A stretch of 5,277 nucleotides of DNA from an uncultured Rubellimicrobium sp. (lineage in GTDB: Bacteria; Pseudomonadota; Alphaproteobacteria; Rhodobacterales; Rhodobacteraceae). Positions 1 through 5,277 of the stretch are shown piece by piece; positions within the stretch are counted from its first letter, which is position 1, and every line of letters begins with the position of its first letter. The stretch is from contig CADCUU010000187.1 of assembly GCA_902805995.1 (NCBI GenBank), positions 1-5,277 of the forward strand, written 5' to 3'. The notes below the pieces were generated by a model. It had not been told where the DNA came from, made no database searches, and saw nothing but the letters and a program-made list of their open reading frames with translations. A program made the translations under genes and the position numbers.

Positions 1-146
1 GCCCGATCGATGCGTCCGCGATGCGCTGGGTGTCTGGCTTGGGCGTGCTTGGCCGCTGGTATTCCTCGCTAACTGATCGGACGAACGATCTTGGCGCGAT
101 CAGTGCCAAAAAGCTGTTGGATCAAGTTGACGCTGCTTCGACTTAG
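1..146 (+). CDS. C-terminal end of an unrecognised protein (5' partial)
   Basis: An open frame enters from the left edge; the first complete codon begins at position 3. It reads 47 residues to a TAG at 144-146. The visible tail begins PIDASAMRWVSGLGVLGRWY and ends in KKLLDQVDAAST. It has a hydrophobic/aromatic stretch followed by a charged helix-like end. I do not recognise the family. About 64 % of its third codon positions are G or C, clearly less than in the transporter genes downstream, but still biased enough to suggest a real gene end. No intrinsic terminator follows it. It lies about 400 bases from the transporter operon, so it is probably a separate transcription unit. A chance open frame of this length in GC-rich DNA is possible, hence the moderate confidence. 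Confidence 0.45.
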   Translation, partial: PIDASAMRWVSGLGVLGRWYSSLTDRTNDLGAISAKKLLDQVDAAST

Positions 147-463
147 GATCGTAGCAGGCAAGGGCATGGGGCGGATCTCCGAAGCGGCGGCCTACATGAC
201 GCCAGAACCTGATGCACATGGCTGGCAATCAGCATGGCAATAACCGGGACCTCCGAAAGCCCTCTCAAGTTGTGTGTCAATCCTGTGCAGGTACGTCGGC
301 CACCCATGAGGACGAGCCAAGGGTGTTAGGCTCGAAGTTCCGAACGACCCAAGCCGCAGGTTGCCGACATGCAAGAGGCGACTCCACGCTGCCACAGAAA
401 CGATCATTTGCCCGTCCAATGAGCGGCTTCCCCACTTGATGCGCGGATTGCGCGACCTAGGCG

Positions 464-473
464 GGTTGCAACC
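464..473. promoter_or_regulatory. 10-bp palindrome, possible operator
   Basis: GGTTGCAACC is a perfect 10-bp palindrome 71 bases upstream of the ATPase start. Flanking bases extend the symmetry imperfectly: GGCG at 460-463 can pair with CGCC at 475-478, with a one-base bulge. Its place in the 5' region of the operon and its two-fold symmetry fit a repressor or activator binding site. A TTGCAA core is common in operators of several regulator families. No regulator gene is visible and no promoter can be placed beside it, so this is only a candidate. Confidence 0.2.
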
Positions 474-529
474 TCGCCAATCGTCCGGTTATGTCAGCCC
501 AGTTGAAGGATGGCGCAGTCCATCGGCCA

Positions 530-537
530 AGAGGGGG
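530..537 (+). promoter_or_regulatory. Shine-Dalgarno supporting the TTG start of the ATPase gene
   Basis: The purine run AGAGGGGG ends seven bases before the TTG at 545, a normal spacing for initiation there. The same run abuts the out-of-frame ATG at 538 with no spacing, which makes that ATG a poor start. An in-frame TGA at 539-541 excludes any start further upstream in the ATPase frame. Confidence 0.6.
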
Positions 538-544
538 ATGAAGT

Positions 545-1648
545 TTGGTCGCAGCTCAGAACGAAGGCGCTTTCGTCCAGTTCGATCGCGTGCAGAAGAG
601 CTATGACGGCCAGACGCTGGTCGTGAAGGACCTGAACCTCGCGATCCCCAAGGGCGAATTCCTGACGATGCTGGGGCCGTCGGGCTCCGGCAAGACGACT
701 TGCCTGATGATGCTTGCGGGCTTCGAGACGGCGACGCATGGTGAGATCCGGCTGAACGGGCGCAACATCAACGACGTGCCGCCGCACAAGCGCGGCATCG
801 GCATGGTCTTCCAGAACTACGCGCTGTTCCCGCATATGAGCGTGGCCGAGAACCTCGCTTTCCCGCTAGATGTGCGGGGGATGACCAAGGCCGACAAGGA
901 GGCCAAGGTCAAGCGCGCGCTCGACATGGTGCAGATGGGCAAGTTCGCGAACCGCCGCCCCGCGCAGCTTTCGGGCGGCCAGCAGCAGCGAGTGGCCCTG
1001 GCCCGGGCGCTGGTGTTCGAGCCCGAGCTTGTGCTGATGGATGAGCCGTTGGGCGCCCTCGACAAGCAGCTCCGCGAGCATATGCAGTTCGAGATCAAGC
1101 ACATCTCGGACAATCTTGGCATCACGGTGGTCTATGTGACCCACGACCAGACCGAGGCGTTGACGATGTCGGACCGGGTCGCGGTATTCAACGACGGCGT
1201 GATCCAGCAGCTCGCCCCGCCGGACGAGCTTTACGAGGCGCCGCTCAACAGCTTCGTCGCGCAGTTCATCGGTGAGAACAACGCCATGGAAGGCGTGGTG
1301 ACCCAGATCGCGAATGGCCGCTGCCTTGTGCGGCTCGACTCGGGCGACGAAATCGACGCCAAGCCCGTGAACGTGTCCCGCGTCGGCGAGCGAACCCGCG
1401 TATCGATCCGGCCCGAGCGGGTGGAATTCAGCAAGGCGCGGCTCCGGCCCGATGCGCATACGCTGAAGGCGCGCGTCGAGGAGTTCATCTACATGGGCGA
1501 CATGTTCCGCACGCGCCTGTCGGTCGCGGGGAACGACGATTTCATCATCAAGTCGCGCAACGCGCCCGACCAGACGCGCCTCCAGCCCGGTCAGGAGATC
1601 GAGATCGGCTGGCTGCCCGAGGATTGCCGCGCTCTCGATGCGGCCTGA
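545..1648 (+). CDS. ABC transporter ATP-binding protein, spermidine/putrescine (PotA-like) type
   Basis: This 367-residue protein is the cytoplasmic ATPase that powers the importer encoded downstream. All nucleotide-binding motifs are intact: Walker A GPSGSGKT (44-51), Q-loop glutamine 90 in FQNYALFPHM, signature LSGGQQQR (142-149), Walker B LVLMDE (162-167, catalytic Glu167), D-loop ALD (171-173) and switch His200 in VTHDQTEAL. Residues from about 245 to the end form the C-terminal accessory region, with a TOBE_2-like fold from about 280, as in PotA/MalK-type importers. The length fits the family. The start is TTG at 545, chosen because an in-frame TGA lies at 539-541, a Shine-Dalgarno run precedes it at the right spacing, and the first beta strand (FVQFDRV) begins at residue 10. 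It leads the operon, with 63 bases to the binding-protein gene. MalK- and PotA-type ATPases share this layout; the binding protein and permeases beside it favour the polyamine group. Confidence 0.95.
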   Translation: MVAAQNEGAFVQFDRVQKSYDGQTLVVKDLNLAIPKGEFLTMLGPSGSGKTTCLMMLAGFETATHGEIRLNGRNINDVPPHKRGIGMVFQNYALFPHMSVAENLAFPLDVRGMTKADKEAKVKRALDMVQMGKFANRRPAQLSGGQQQRVALARALVFEPELVLMDEPLGALDKQLREHMQFEIKHISDNLGITVVYVTHDQTEALTMSDRVAVFNDGVIQQLAPPDELYEAPLNSFVAQFIGENNAMEGVVTQIANGRCLVRLDSGDEIDAKPVNVSRVGERTRVSIRPERVEFSKARLRPDAHTLKARVEEFIYMGDMFRTRLSVAGNDDFIIKSRNAPDQTRLQPGQEIEIGWLPEDCRALDAA

Positions 1649-1655
1649 GCCTGAG

Positions 1656-1676
1656 CGCCGCGCCTACGGCGTGGCG
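1656..1676 (+). other. intergenic hairpin between ATPase and binding-protein genes
   Basis: CGCCGCGCC (1656-1664) pairs with GGCGTGGCG (1668-1676) around the loop TAC. This gives nine continuous pairs with a single G-U wobble. No T-run follows, so it is not a classical terminator. It sits 7 bases after the ATPase stop codon and 35 bases before the binding-protein ATG. It could be an RNase barrier, a processing point or a weak attenuator. GC-rich DNA forms such stems fairly easily, so function is inferred only. Confidence 0.4.
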
Positions 1677-1700
1677 TGACAAGACCAAGAACACCAACCG

Positions 1701-1704
1701 GGAG
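1701..1704 (+). promoter_or_regulatory. Shine-Dalgarno deciding the binding-protein start
   Basis: GGAG lies seven bases before the ATG at 1712. An in-frame GTG at 1676 would add 12 residues, but that start has no comparable site, lies in the intergenic hairpin, and would bury the signal peptide behind a Pro/Arg-rich stretch. The site and the signal peptide together fix the start at 1712. Confidence 0.75.
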
Positions 1705-1711
1705 ACCAATA

Positions 1712-2857
1712 ATGAAGATCACGAAACTGATGGGATCGGCGGCGCTGGCGCTGCTGCCCATGACCGGCGCGGCCTTTGCCCAGGACGCGGCGGCCGAGGA
1801 GCTTCCCGCCTGCGAGAACTGCTCGGACTCCATGGTCATCATGTCTTGGGGCGGCGCCTACCAGGAGTCGCAGCTCAAGGCCTATGTAGAGCCCTACGTC
1901 GCCCAGACCGGCATCACCGTGACCTGGGACGAATCCTCCAACGAGGCAGTGGCGAAGCTGCGCGCCGCGCAGGAAGCCGGCAACATGCCCTTCGACCTCG
2001 TGGACGTGGAAGGGCCCGACGCCCAGCGCGCCTGCGATGAGGGCCTCGCGGTCGAGATCGACATCGACGAGGCGCTGACGCCCGCGCCCGACGGGACCCC
2101 GGCCTCCGAGGACTTCGCCGAGTCGGTCGTGAACGACTGCTACATCCCGCAGATCGTCTTCTCGACCACCTTCGGCTACCGCACCGACGTGGCCGAGTGG
2201 AACGGCGCTACCCCCGACGACATCTGCGACGTGTTCAATACCGAGGAATTCCCGGGGATGCGGTCGATGCAGGCCTCGCCCAAGAAGAACCTCGAATGGG
2301 CGCTGATCTGCGACGGCGTCGCGATCGAGGATGTCTACACCGTCCTCGACGAGGAAGGCGGCGTGGAGCGTGCGCTCGCCAAGCTCGACACGATCAAGGA
2401 CAGCGTGATCTGGTGGACCGCCGGGGCCGAAACGCCCCAGCTCCTGGCCGACAAGGAAGTCGTCATGGGCTCCACCTACAACGGCCGCCTGTTCTCGGTC
2501 ATCGCCGAGCAGGCCCAGCCGGTGGAGATGCTCTGGGACGCCCAGGTCTTCGACTACGACGGCTGGATCGTGCCCGCCGGGCTCGACGAAGCGCGCATGA
2601 ACCGCGTGATGCACTTCCTGCGCTTCTCCTCGGACACGCAGCGCCTCGCCGACCAGGCGAAGTACATCGCTTACGGTCCTGCCCGCGCGTCCTCCCAGCC
2701 GCTCGTCTCCACCCATGCCACGCTCGGCATCGAGATGGCACCCCACATGCCGACGAACCCGGAGAACATGACCCGCTACCTCGTGAACGACATCGAGTGG
2801 TGGTCGGACAACCAGGACGAGGTCGAGGCCACGTTCCAGAACTGGCTCGCCCAGTGA
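1712..2857 (+). CDS. periplasmic solute-binding protein of a polyamine-type ABC importer (PotD/PotF-like)
   Basis: This 381-residue secreted receptor captures the substrate for the importer. Residues 1-23 are a Sec signal peptide: Lys2 and Lys5, a hydrophobic core (LMGSAALALLP), and an AFA cleavage site before Gln24. The mature part fits the extracellular solute-binding family that includes PotD. The strand VIMSWGGAY (42-50) lies where the PotD ligand-pocket Trp/Tyr pair sits, VVMGSTYNG (250-258) is the inter-lobe strand, and DYDGWIVP (281-288) carries an Asp matching PotD Asp257 by my eye alignment. It has six cysteines (34, 37, 108, 143, 172, 200), the first two as CxxC, and is strongly acidic. 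Hairpins flank the gene on both sides, which may give it higher mRNA stability than its neighbours, as is usual for binding proteins. The fold and role are secure. The substrate is not: polyamines are the family default, but several PotD contacts look replaced. Confidence 0.93.
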   Translation: MKITKLMGSAALALLPMTGAAFAQDAAAEELPACENCSDSMVIMSWGGAYQESQLKAYVEPYVAQTGITVTWDESSNEAVAKLRAAQEAGNMPFDLVDVEGPDAQRACDEGLAVEIDIDEALTPAPDGTPASEDFAESVVNDCYIPQIVFSTTFGYRTDVAEWNGATPDDICDVFNTEEFPGMRSMQASPKKNLEWALICDGVAIEDVYTVLDEEGGVERALAKLDTIKDSVIWWTAGAETPQLLADKEVVMGSTYNGRLFSVIAEQAQPVEMLWDAQVFDYDGWIVPAGLDEARMNRVMHFLRFSSDTQRLADQAKYIAYGPARASSQPLVSTHATLGIEMAPHMPTNPENMTRYLVNDIEWWSDNQDEVEATFQNWLAQ

Positions 2858-2864
2858 GACGAAC

Positions 2865-2890
2865 CGGCGGGGTCCCTCGGGACTCCGCCG
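2865..2890 (+). other. strong hairpin between binding-protein and permease genes
   Basis: Bases 2865-2875 pair with 2880-2890 over 11 pairs (one G-U wobble at 2871/2884), closing a CTCG tetraloop. The stem begins 8 bases after the binding-protein stop and fills about half of the 53-base gap. Only three T's follow shortly afterwards (ACCTTTAG), so it is at best a leaky terminator. In other ABC importer operons, stem-loops in this position protect the 3' end of the binding-protein message and reduce permease expression. That is the likely role here, by analogy. Confidence 0.6.
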
Positions 2891-2910
2891 ACCTTTAGAA
2901 GGGAAGCGGC

Positions 2911-4587
2911 ATGGCGGATGTGACTGTGACAGGGGCGATGCCCCAGGGACGCGGGGCGAGACCAGCCGTTGCCGGCCCCATGCTGGCCGCCGACGGAACC
3001 CCTCTTGCCGCGAGTCTTGCACGCAGCCTTCGCCGTCAGAAGCTGCGGGCGCTGCTGCTGATTGCGCCGCTCCTGCTGTTCATCCTGGTGACCTTCGTCC
3101 TGCCCATCGGGGACATGCTGTTCCGGTCCGTGGAGAACCGGATCGTCGCCGACACCCTGCCGCGCACCGTCCAGGCGCTGGAGCAGGACACGTCCGAAGT
3201 CCCGGGCGAGCCCGTGTTCCGGGCGCTCGCGTCGGACATGATGGTGGCGGTGGAGCGCAAGGTTCATACCCAGCTCGGCTCCCGCCTCAACTACGAGGCC
3301 TCTGGCCTGTCCTCGCTGCTGCGCGGGACGGGGCGCGACGTGGAGGACATGGGCGAGGCAGTGACCGAGGCCGCCACCGGCCTCGACCCCGCTTGGGAAG
3401 AGCCCGAGACTTGGCTCGCCCTGCTGGCGGACCCCGCTTGGATCACTGCGCGCGACGCCTGGATCGAGGCGGGCGAGGAGGGCCCTGAGCCCCCGTTCCA
3501 GATCGCGCCCGCGGCCGCCTCCGCGCTGCCTCTCACGGCTGAGGCCTATGCCGACTTCGCCCGCGTGATGCGGGAAAAGGGCGACAGCCCCGCCGAGGAG
3601 GAGCCCTGGCACCTCGTCCATGTCGCCCTGTCCGAGGACCTGCAGGCCAACCCGAATCTGTCCGCCTTCGATTCGAGCAGCGCCGAGCGTCTCGCAGCCC
3701 TATCCGTCGCCGTGTCTGACGGGACCGTGCCGACTGTGGCCTTCCGCGACCTGTTCTCCGAGTCCGACAGCGCCTGGGGGGATGCCTCGACCTGGTCGGT
3801 CCTTCGGCTCTATGCGCCGGCCTACACCGCCGGCTACTACCTGAATGCCGTGGATCTTCAGATGGATGCAAATGGCGTCAGCGTCCGGCCCGACGATGAC
3901 CGCATCTACGTTACACTCTTCGTGCGCACCATCCTGATGTCCCTTGCCATCATGGCAAGCTGCATCCTGCTGGGCTATCCCATCGCGTACCTGCTGGCGT
4001 CTTTGCCGGCGCGGACGTCGAACCTCCTGATGATCCTAGTGCTGCTGCCGTTCTGGACGTCGCTGCTCGTTCGGACCTCGGCCTGGAAGGTGCTCCTCCA
4101 GCAGCAGGGCGTCATCAACGACATCCTGGTCTGGGCGGGGATCGTGGACAACGCGAACCGGCTCGTGATGATCAACAATCAGACCGGCACGATCATCGCC
4201 ATGACCCATATTCTGCTGCCCTTCATGATTCTGCCGATGTATTCGGTGATGAAGGGCATCCCGCCGTCCTTTGTCCGCGCCGCCAAGAGCCTTGGCGCAA
4301 ATGACTGGACCGCGTTCTGGCGGGTCTACTTCCCGCAGTCGGTTCCGGGGATCGGGGCGGGGTCGATCCTCGTCTTCATCCTGTCGATCGGCTACTACAT
4401 CACGCCCGAGCTAGTGGGCGGCAATAAGGGCGTGTTCATCTCGAACCGCATCGCTTACCACATCTCCTCCTCGCTCAACTGGGGGCTGGCGGCGGCGCTG
4501 GGGGCGATCCTTCTCGCGGCTGTGCTGCTGCTCTACTGGGCCTACGACCGGCTGGTGGGGATCGACAACGTGAAGCTGGGGGGCTGA
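2911..4587 (+). CDS. ABC transporter permease, PotB-like, with a large periplasmic insertion
   Basis: This 558-residue inner-membrane subunit forms half of the translocation channel; E. coli PotB has only about 275-285 residues. A basic cytoplasmic N-terminus (RSLRRQKLR, 39-47) leads into TM1 (about 46-71). A hydrophilic, acidic segment of about 260 residues (72-333) with no hydrophobic helix follows and should lie in the periplasm. The conserved core comes next: TM2 (about 338-362), TM3 (370-390), TM4 (424-445), the EAA loop that docks on the ATPase (RAAKSLGAND at 456-465, ending in PG at 479-480), TM5 (480-500) and TM6 (525-548). The ATG at 2911 is supported by AAGGGA ending six bases upstream. 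In-frame ATGs at 2938 and 2980 are alternatives, as the first 23 residues look poorly constrained. Its stop is three bases before the next permease, so the two are translationally coupled. From memory, Rhodobacteraceae relatives also carry an enlarged loop. Confidence 0.93.
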   Translation: MADVTVTGAMPQGRGARPAVAGPMLAADGTPLAASLARSLRRQKLRALLLIAPLLLFILVTFVLPIGDMLFRSVENRIVADTLPRTVQALEQDTSEVPGEPVFRALASDMMVAVERKVHTQLGSRLNYEASGLSSLLRGTGRDVEDMGEAVTEAATGLDPAWEEPETWLALLADPAWITARDAWIEAGEEGPEPPFQIAPAAASALPLTAEAYADFARVMREKGDSPAEEEPWHLVHVALSEDLQANPNLSAFDSSSAERLAALSVAVSDGTVPTVAFRDLFSESDSAWGDASTWSVLRLYAPAYTAGYYLNAVDLQMDANGVSVRPDDDRIYVTLFVRTILMSLAIMASCILLGYPIAYLLASLPARTSNLLMILVLLPFWTSLLVRTSAWKVLLQQQGVINDILVWAGIVDNANRLVMINNQTGTIIAMTHILLPFMILPMYSVMKGIPPSFVRAAKSLGANDWTAFWRVYFPQSVPGIGAGSILVFILSIGYYITPELVGGNKGVFISNRIAYHISSSLNWGLAAALGAILLAAVLLLYWAYDRLVGIDNVKLGG

Positions 4588-4590
4588 AGG

Positions 4591-5277
4591 ATGGCGCTTC
4601 CCGCCTACGTCTCGACCGGCCAGCGCGTCTGGCATTACGCCTTCCGCATCCTGTGCGGGCTGATCCTGTTCTACCTGATCGCGCCGATCCTGGTGATTAT
4701 CCCGCTCTCGTTCAACGCGCAAGACTTCTTCACCTTCACGCCCGAGATGCTGCGGCTCGACCCAGCGGGGTATTCGACCAAGCACTACGAGGACTTCTTC
4801 ACCAACATCGACTGGCAGGTCCCGCTCTGGAACTCGATCAAGATCGCCCCCATGGCGACGCTGATCGCGGTGGAGCTGGGGACGCTCGCGGCGGTGGGGC
4901 TGTCGCAGGCCCATGTGCCGTTCAAGGGGACGATCATGGCGATCCTGATCTCGCCCATGATCGTGCCGCTGATCATCTCGGCAGCGGGGATGTACTTCTT
5001 CTATTCGCGCATCGGGCTGCAGGGCACCTATTGGGGCGTGGTGCTGGCGCATGCGGCGTTAGGGATTCCCTTCGTCATCATCACGGTGACAGCGACGCTG
5101 GTGGGGTTCGACCGATCGCTGACGCGGGCGGCGGCCTCGCTGGGCGCGAACCCGTTGCGCACCTTCTGGAAGGTGCAGATGCCGCTGATCCTGCCGGGCG
5201 TGGTGTCGGGGGCGCTCTTCGCCTTCATCACGTCGTTCGATGAGGTGGTGGTGGTGATGTTCATTGGCGCGGCGGGG
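4591..5277 (+). CDS. ABC transporter permease, PotC-like (3' partial)
   Basis: This is the second channel subunit, cut by the right edge after 229 residues; PotC-type proteins have about 265-275, so roughly 40-45 residues and the last helix are missing. Visible parts are TM1 (about 17-40, ending in the family motif IPLSFN), TM2 (80-105), TM3 (112-138), TM4 (145-172), the EAA loop (RAAASLGANP at 179-188, ending in LPG at 201-203), and TM5 (about 204-227, with SFDEVVVVMF). The TM1-TM2 loop is short, unlike that of the partner permease, so only one half of the heterodimer carries an insertion. The ATG at 4591 lies three bases after the preceding TGA. A G-run at 4578-4583, inside the last codons of the upstream gene, is the probable Shine-Dalgarno with seven-base spacing, so coupled translation is likely. 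The frame is open to the edge with no disruption. Confidence 0.94.
   Translation, partial: MALPAYVSTGQRVWHYAFRILCGLILFYLIAPILVIIPLSFNAQDFFTFTPEMLRLDPAGYSTKHYEDFFTNIDWQVPLWNSIKIAPMATLIAVELGTLAAVGLSQAHVPFKGTIMAILISPMIVPLIISAAGMYFFYSRIGLQGTYWGVVLAHAALGIPFVIITVTATLVGFDRSLTRAAASLGANPLRTFWKVQMPLILPGVVSGALFAFITSFDEVVVVMFIGAAG

Larger units (their letters stand above)
147..544. other. gene-poor region upstream of the transporter operon
   Basis: This 398-base stretch has no convincing gene. The open frames on either strand reach at most about 80 codons, have no codon bias, and resemble nothing I know. Hand counting gives about 59 % G+C, lower than the operon. It must contain the operon promoter unless the operon is read from further upstream, but I could not find a good -35/-10 pair. 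The visible structure is a short hairpin-like repeat (313-318 with 329-334) and the palindrome GGTTGCAACC at 464-473. No tRNA-like T-loop motif, IS end or terminator was seen. Confidence 0.6.

Noticed and set aside
72..104. 8-bp inverted repeat ACTGATCG / CGATCAGT with a 17-base spacer
   Set aside because: About one or two such repeats are expected by chance in a window of this size, and it lies inside the apparent coding tail with nothing to suggest an IS end.
127..155. TTGACG as a -35 box for the operon
   Set aside because: No acceptable -10 hexamer lies 15-19 bases downstream, and the site is inside the upstream coding tail, about 400 bases from the operon.
166..243. 25-codon plus-strand frame starting at ATG 166 (MGRISEAAAYMT...)
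   Set aside because: The composition looks faintly protein-like, but it is very short and without context. It cannot be told from chance.
313..334. 6-bp stem (CGAGCC / GGCTCG) with a 10-base loop as a terminator of the upstream gene
   Set aside because: The stem is short, the loop long, no T-run follows, and it is some 170 bases beyond the stop codon.
212..439. 75-codon plus-strand open frame in the upstream region (and an overlapping minus-strand one at 192-419)
   Set aside because: It has no codon bias, no Shine-Dalgarno and no family resemblance, and competes with an equally long frame on the other strand.
1676..1711. In-frame GTG at 1676 as the binding-protein start
   Set aside because: It would place 12 Pro/Arg/Thr-rich residues before a complete signal peptide. 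The ATG at 1712 has a proper Shine-Dalgarno site.
1664..3022. 452-codon open frame on the minus strand opposite the binding-protein gene
   Set aside because: It is the antisense shadow of a GC-rich, codon-biased gene. It is rich in Arg, Gly, His and Val with no recognisable domain, and it spans a gene boundary.
2776..3621. 281-codon minus-strand open frame opposite the permease insertion
   Set aside because: The insertion is explained by the plus-strand permease frame, which continues into a perfect permease core. The minus product is low-complexity and lacks a known motif.

Overview
The window is about 63-66 % G+C and looks like a chromosomal segment of an alphaproteobacterium, most likely a member of the Rhodobacteraceae (Roseobacter group). 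This rests on the protein texture (an acidic secreted solute-binding protein, strong use of C/G-ending codons) and on my recollection of very similar four-gene clusters in that family. It is a family-level impression, not a database result.

Layout. Positions 1-146 hold the C-terminal end of an unrecognised gene that begins outside the window. Positions 147-544 are a gene-poor stretch with somewhat lower G+C (about 59 % by hand count), a few small palindromes, and no promoter, tRNA or terminator I can defend. From 545 to the right edge runs one tightly packed plus-strand operon for a polyamine-type (Pot-like) ABC importer. It encodes the ATPase (545-1648, TTG start), the periplasmic solute-binding protein (1712-2857), a very large first permease (2911-4587) and a second permease (4591 to beyond 5277, cut by the window edge).

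How the parts work together. The secreted binding protein captures a small solute in the periplasm and delivers it to a heterodimer of the two permeases. Two copies of the cytoplasmic ATPase drive transport through the EAA loop of each permease. The family resemblance is to spermidine/putrescine importers (PotABCD). However, several ligand-contacting positions of E. coli PotD appear to be replaced, so the actual substrate is open.

Most notable points. (1) The first permease carries a roughly 260-residue, probably periplasmic insertion between TM1 and TM2 that ordinary PotB-type permeases lack, with a weak internal repeat inside it. (2) The binding-protein gene is bracketed by two GC-rich hairpins in the short intergenic gaps, which suggests segment-specific mRNA processing or stability. 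(3) The mature binding protein has six cysteines, including a CxxC near its N-terminus. (4) The ATPase starts at TTG, and an ATG seven bases upstream would be in frame if one T were absent. I found no mobile element, CRISPR array or RNA gene.
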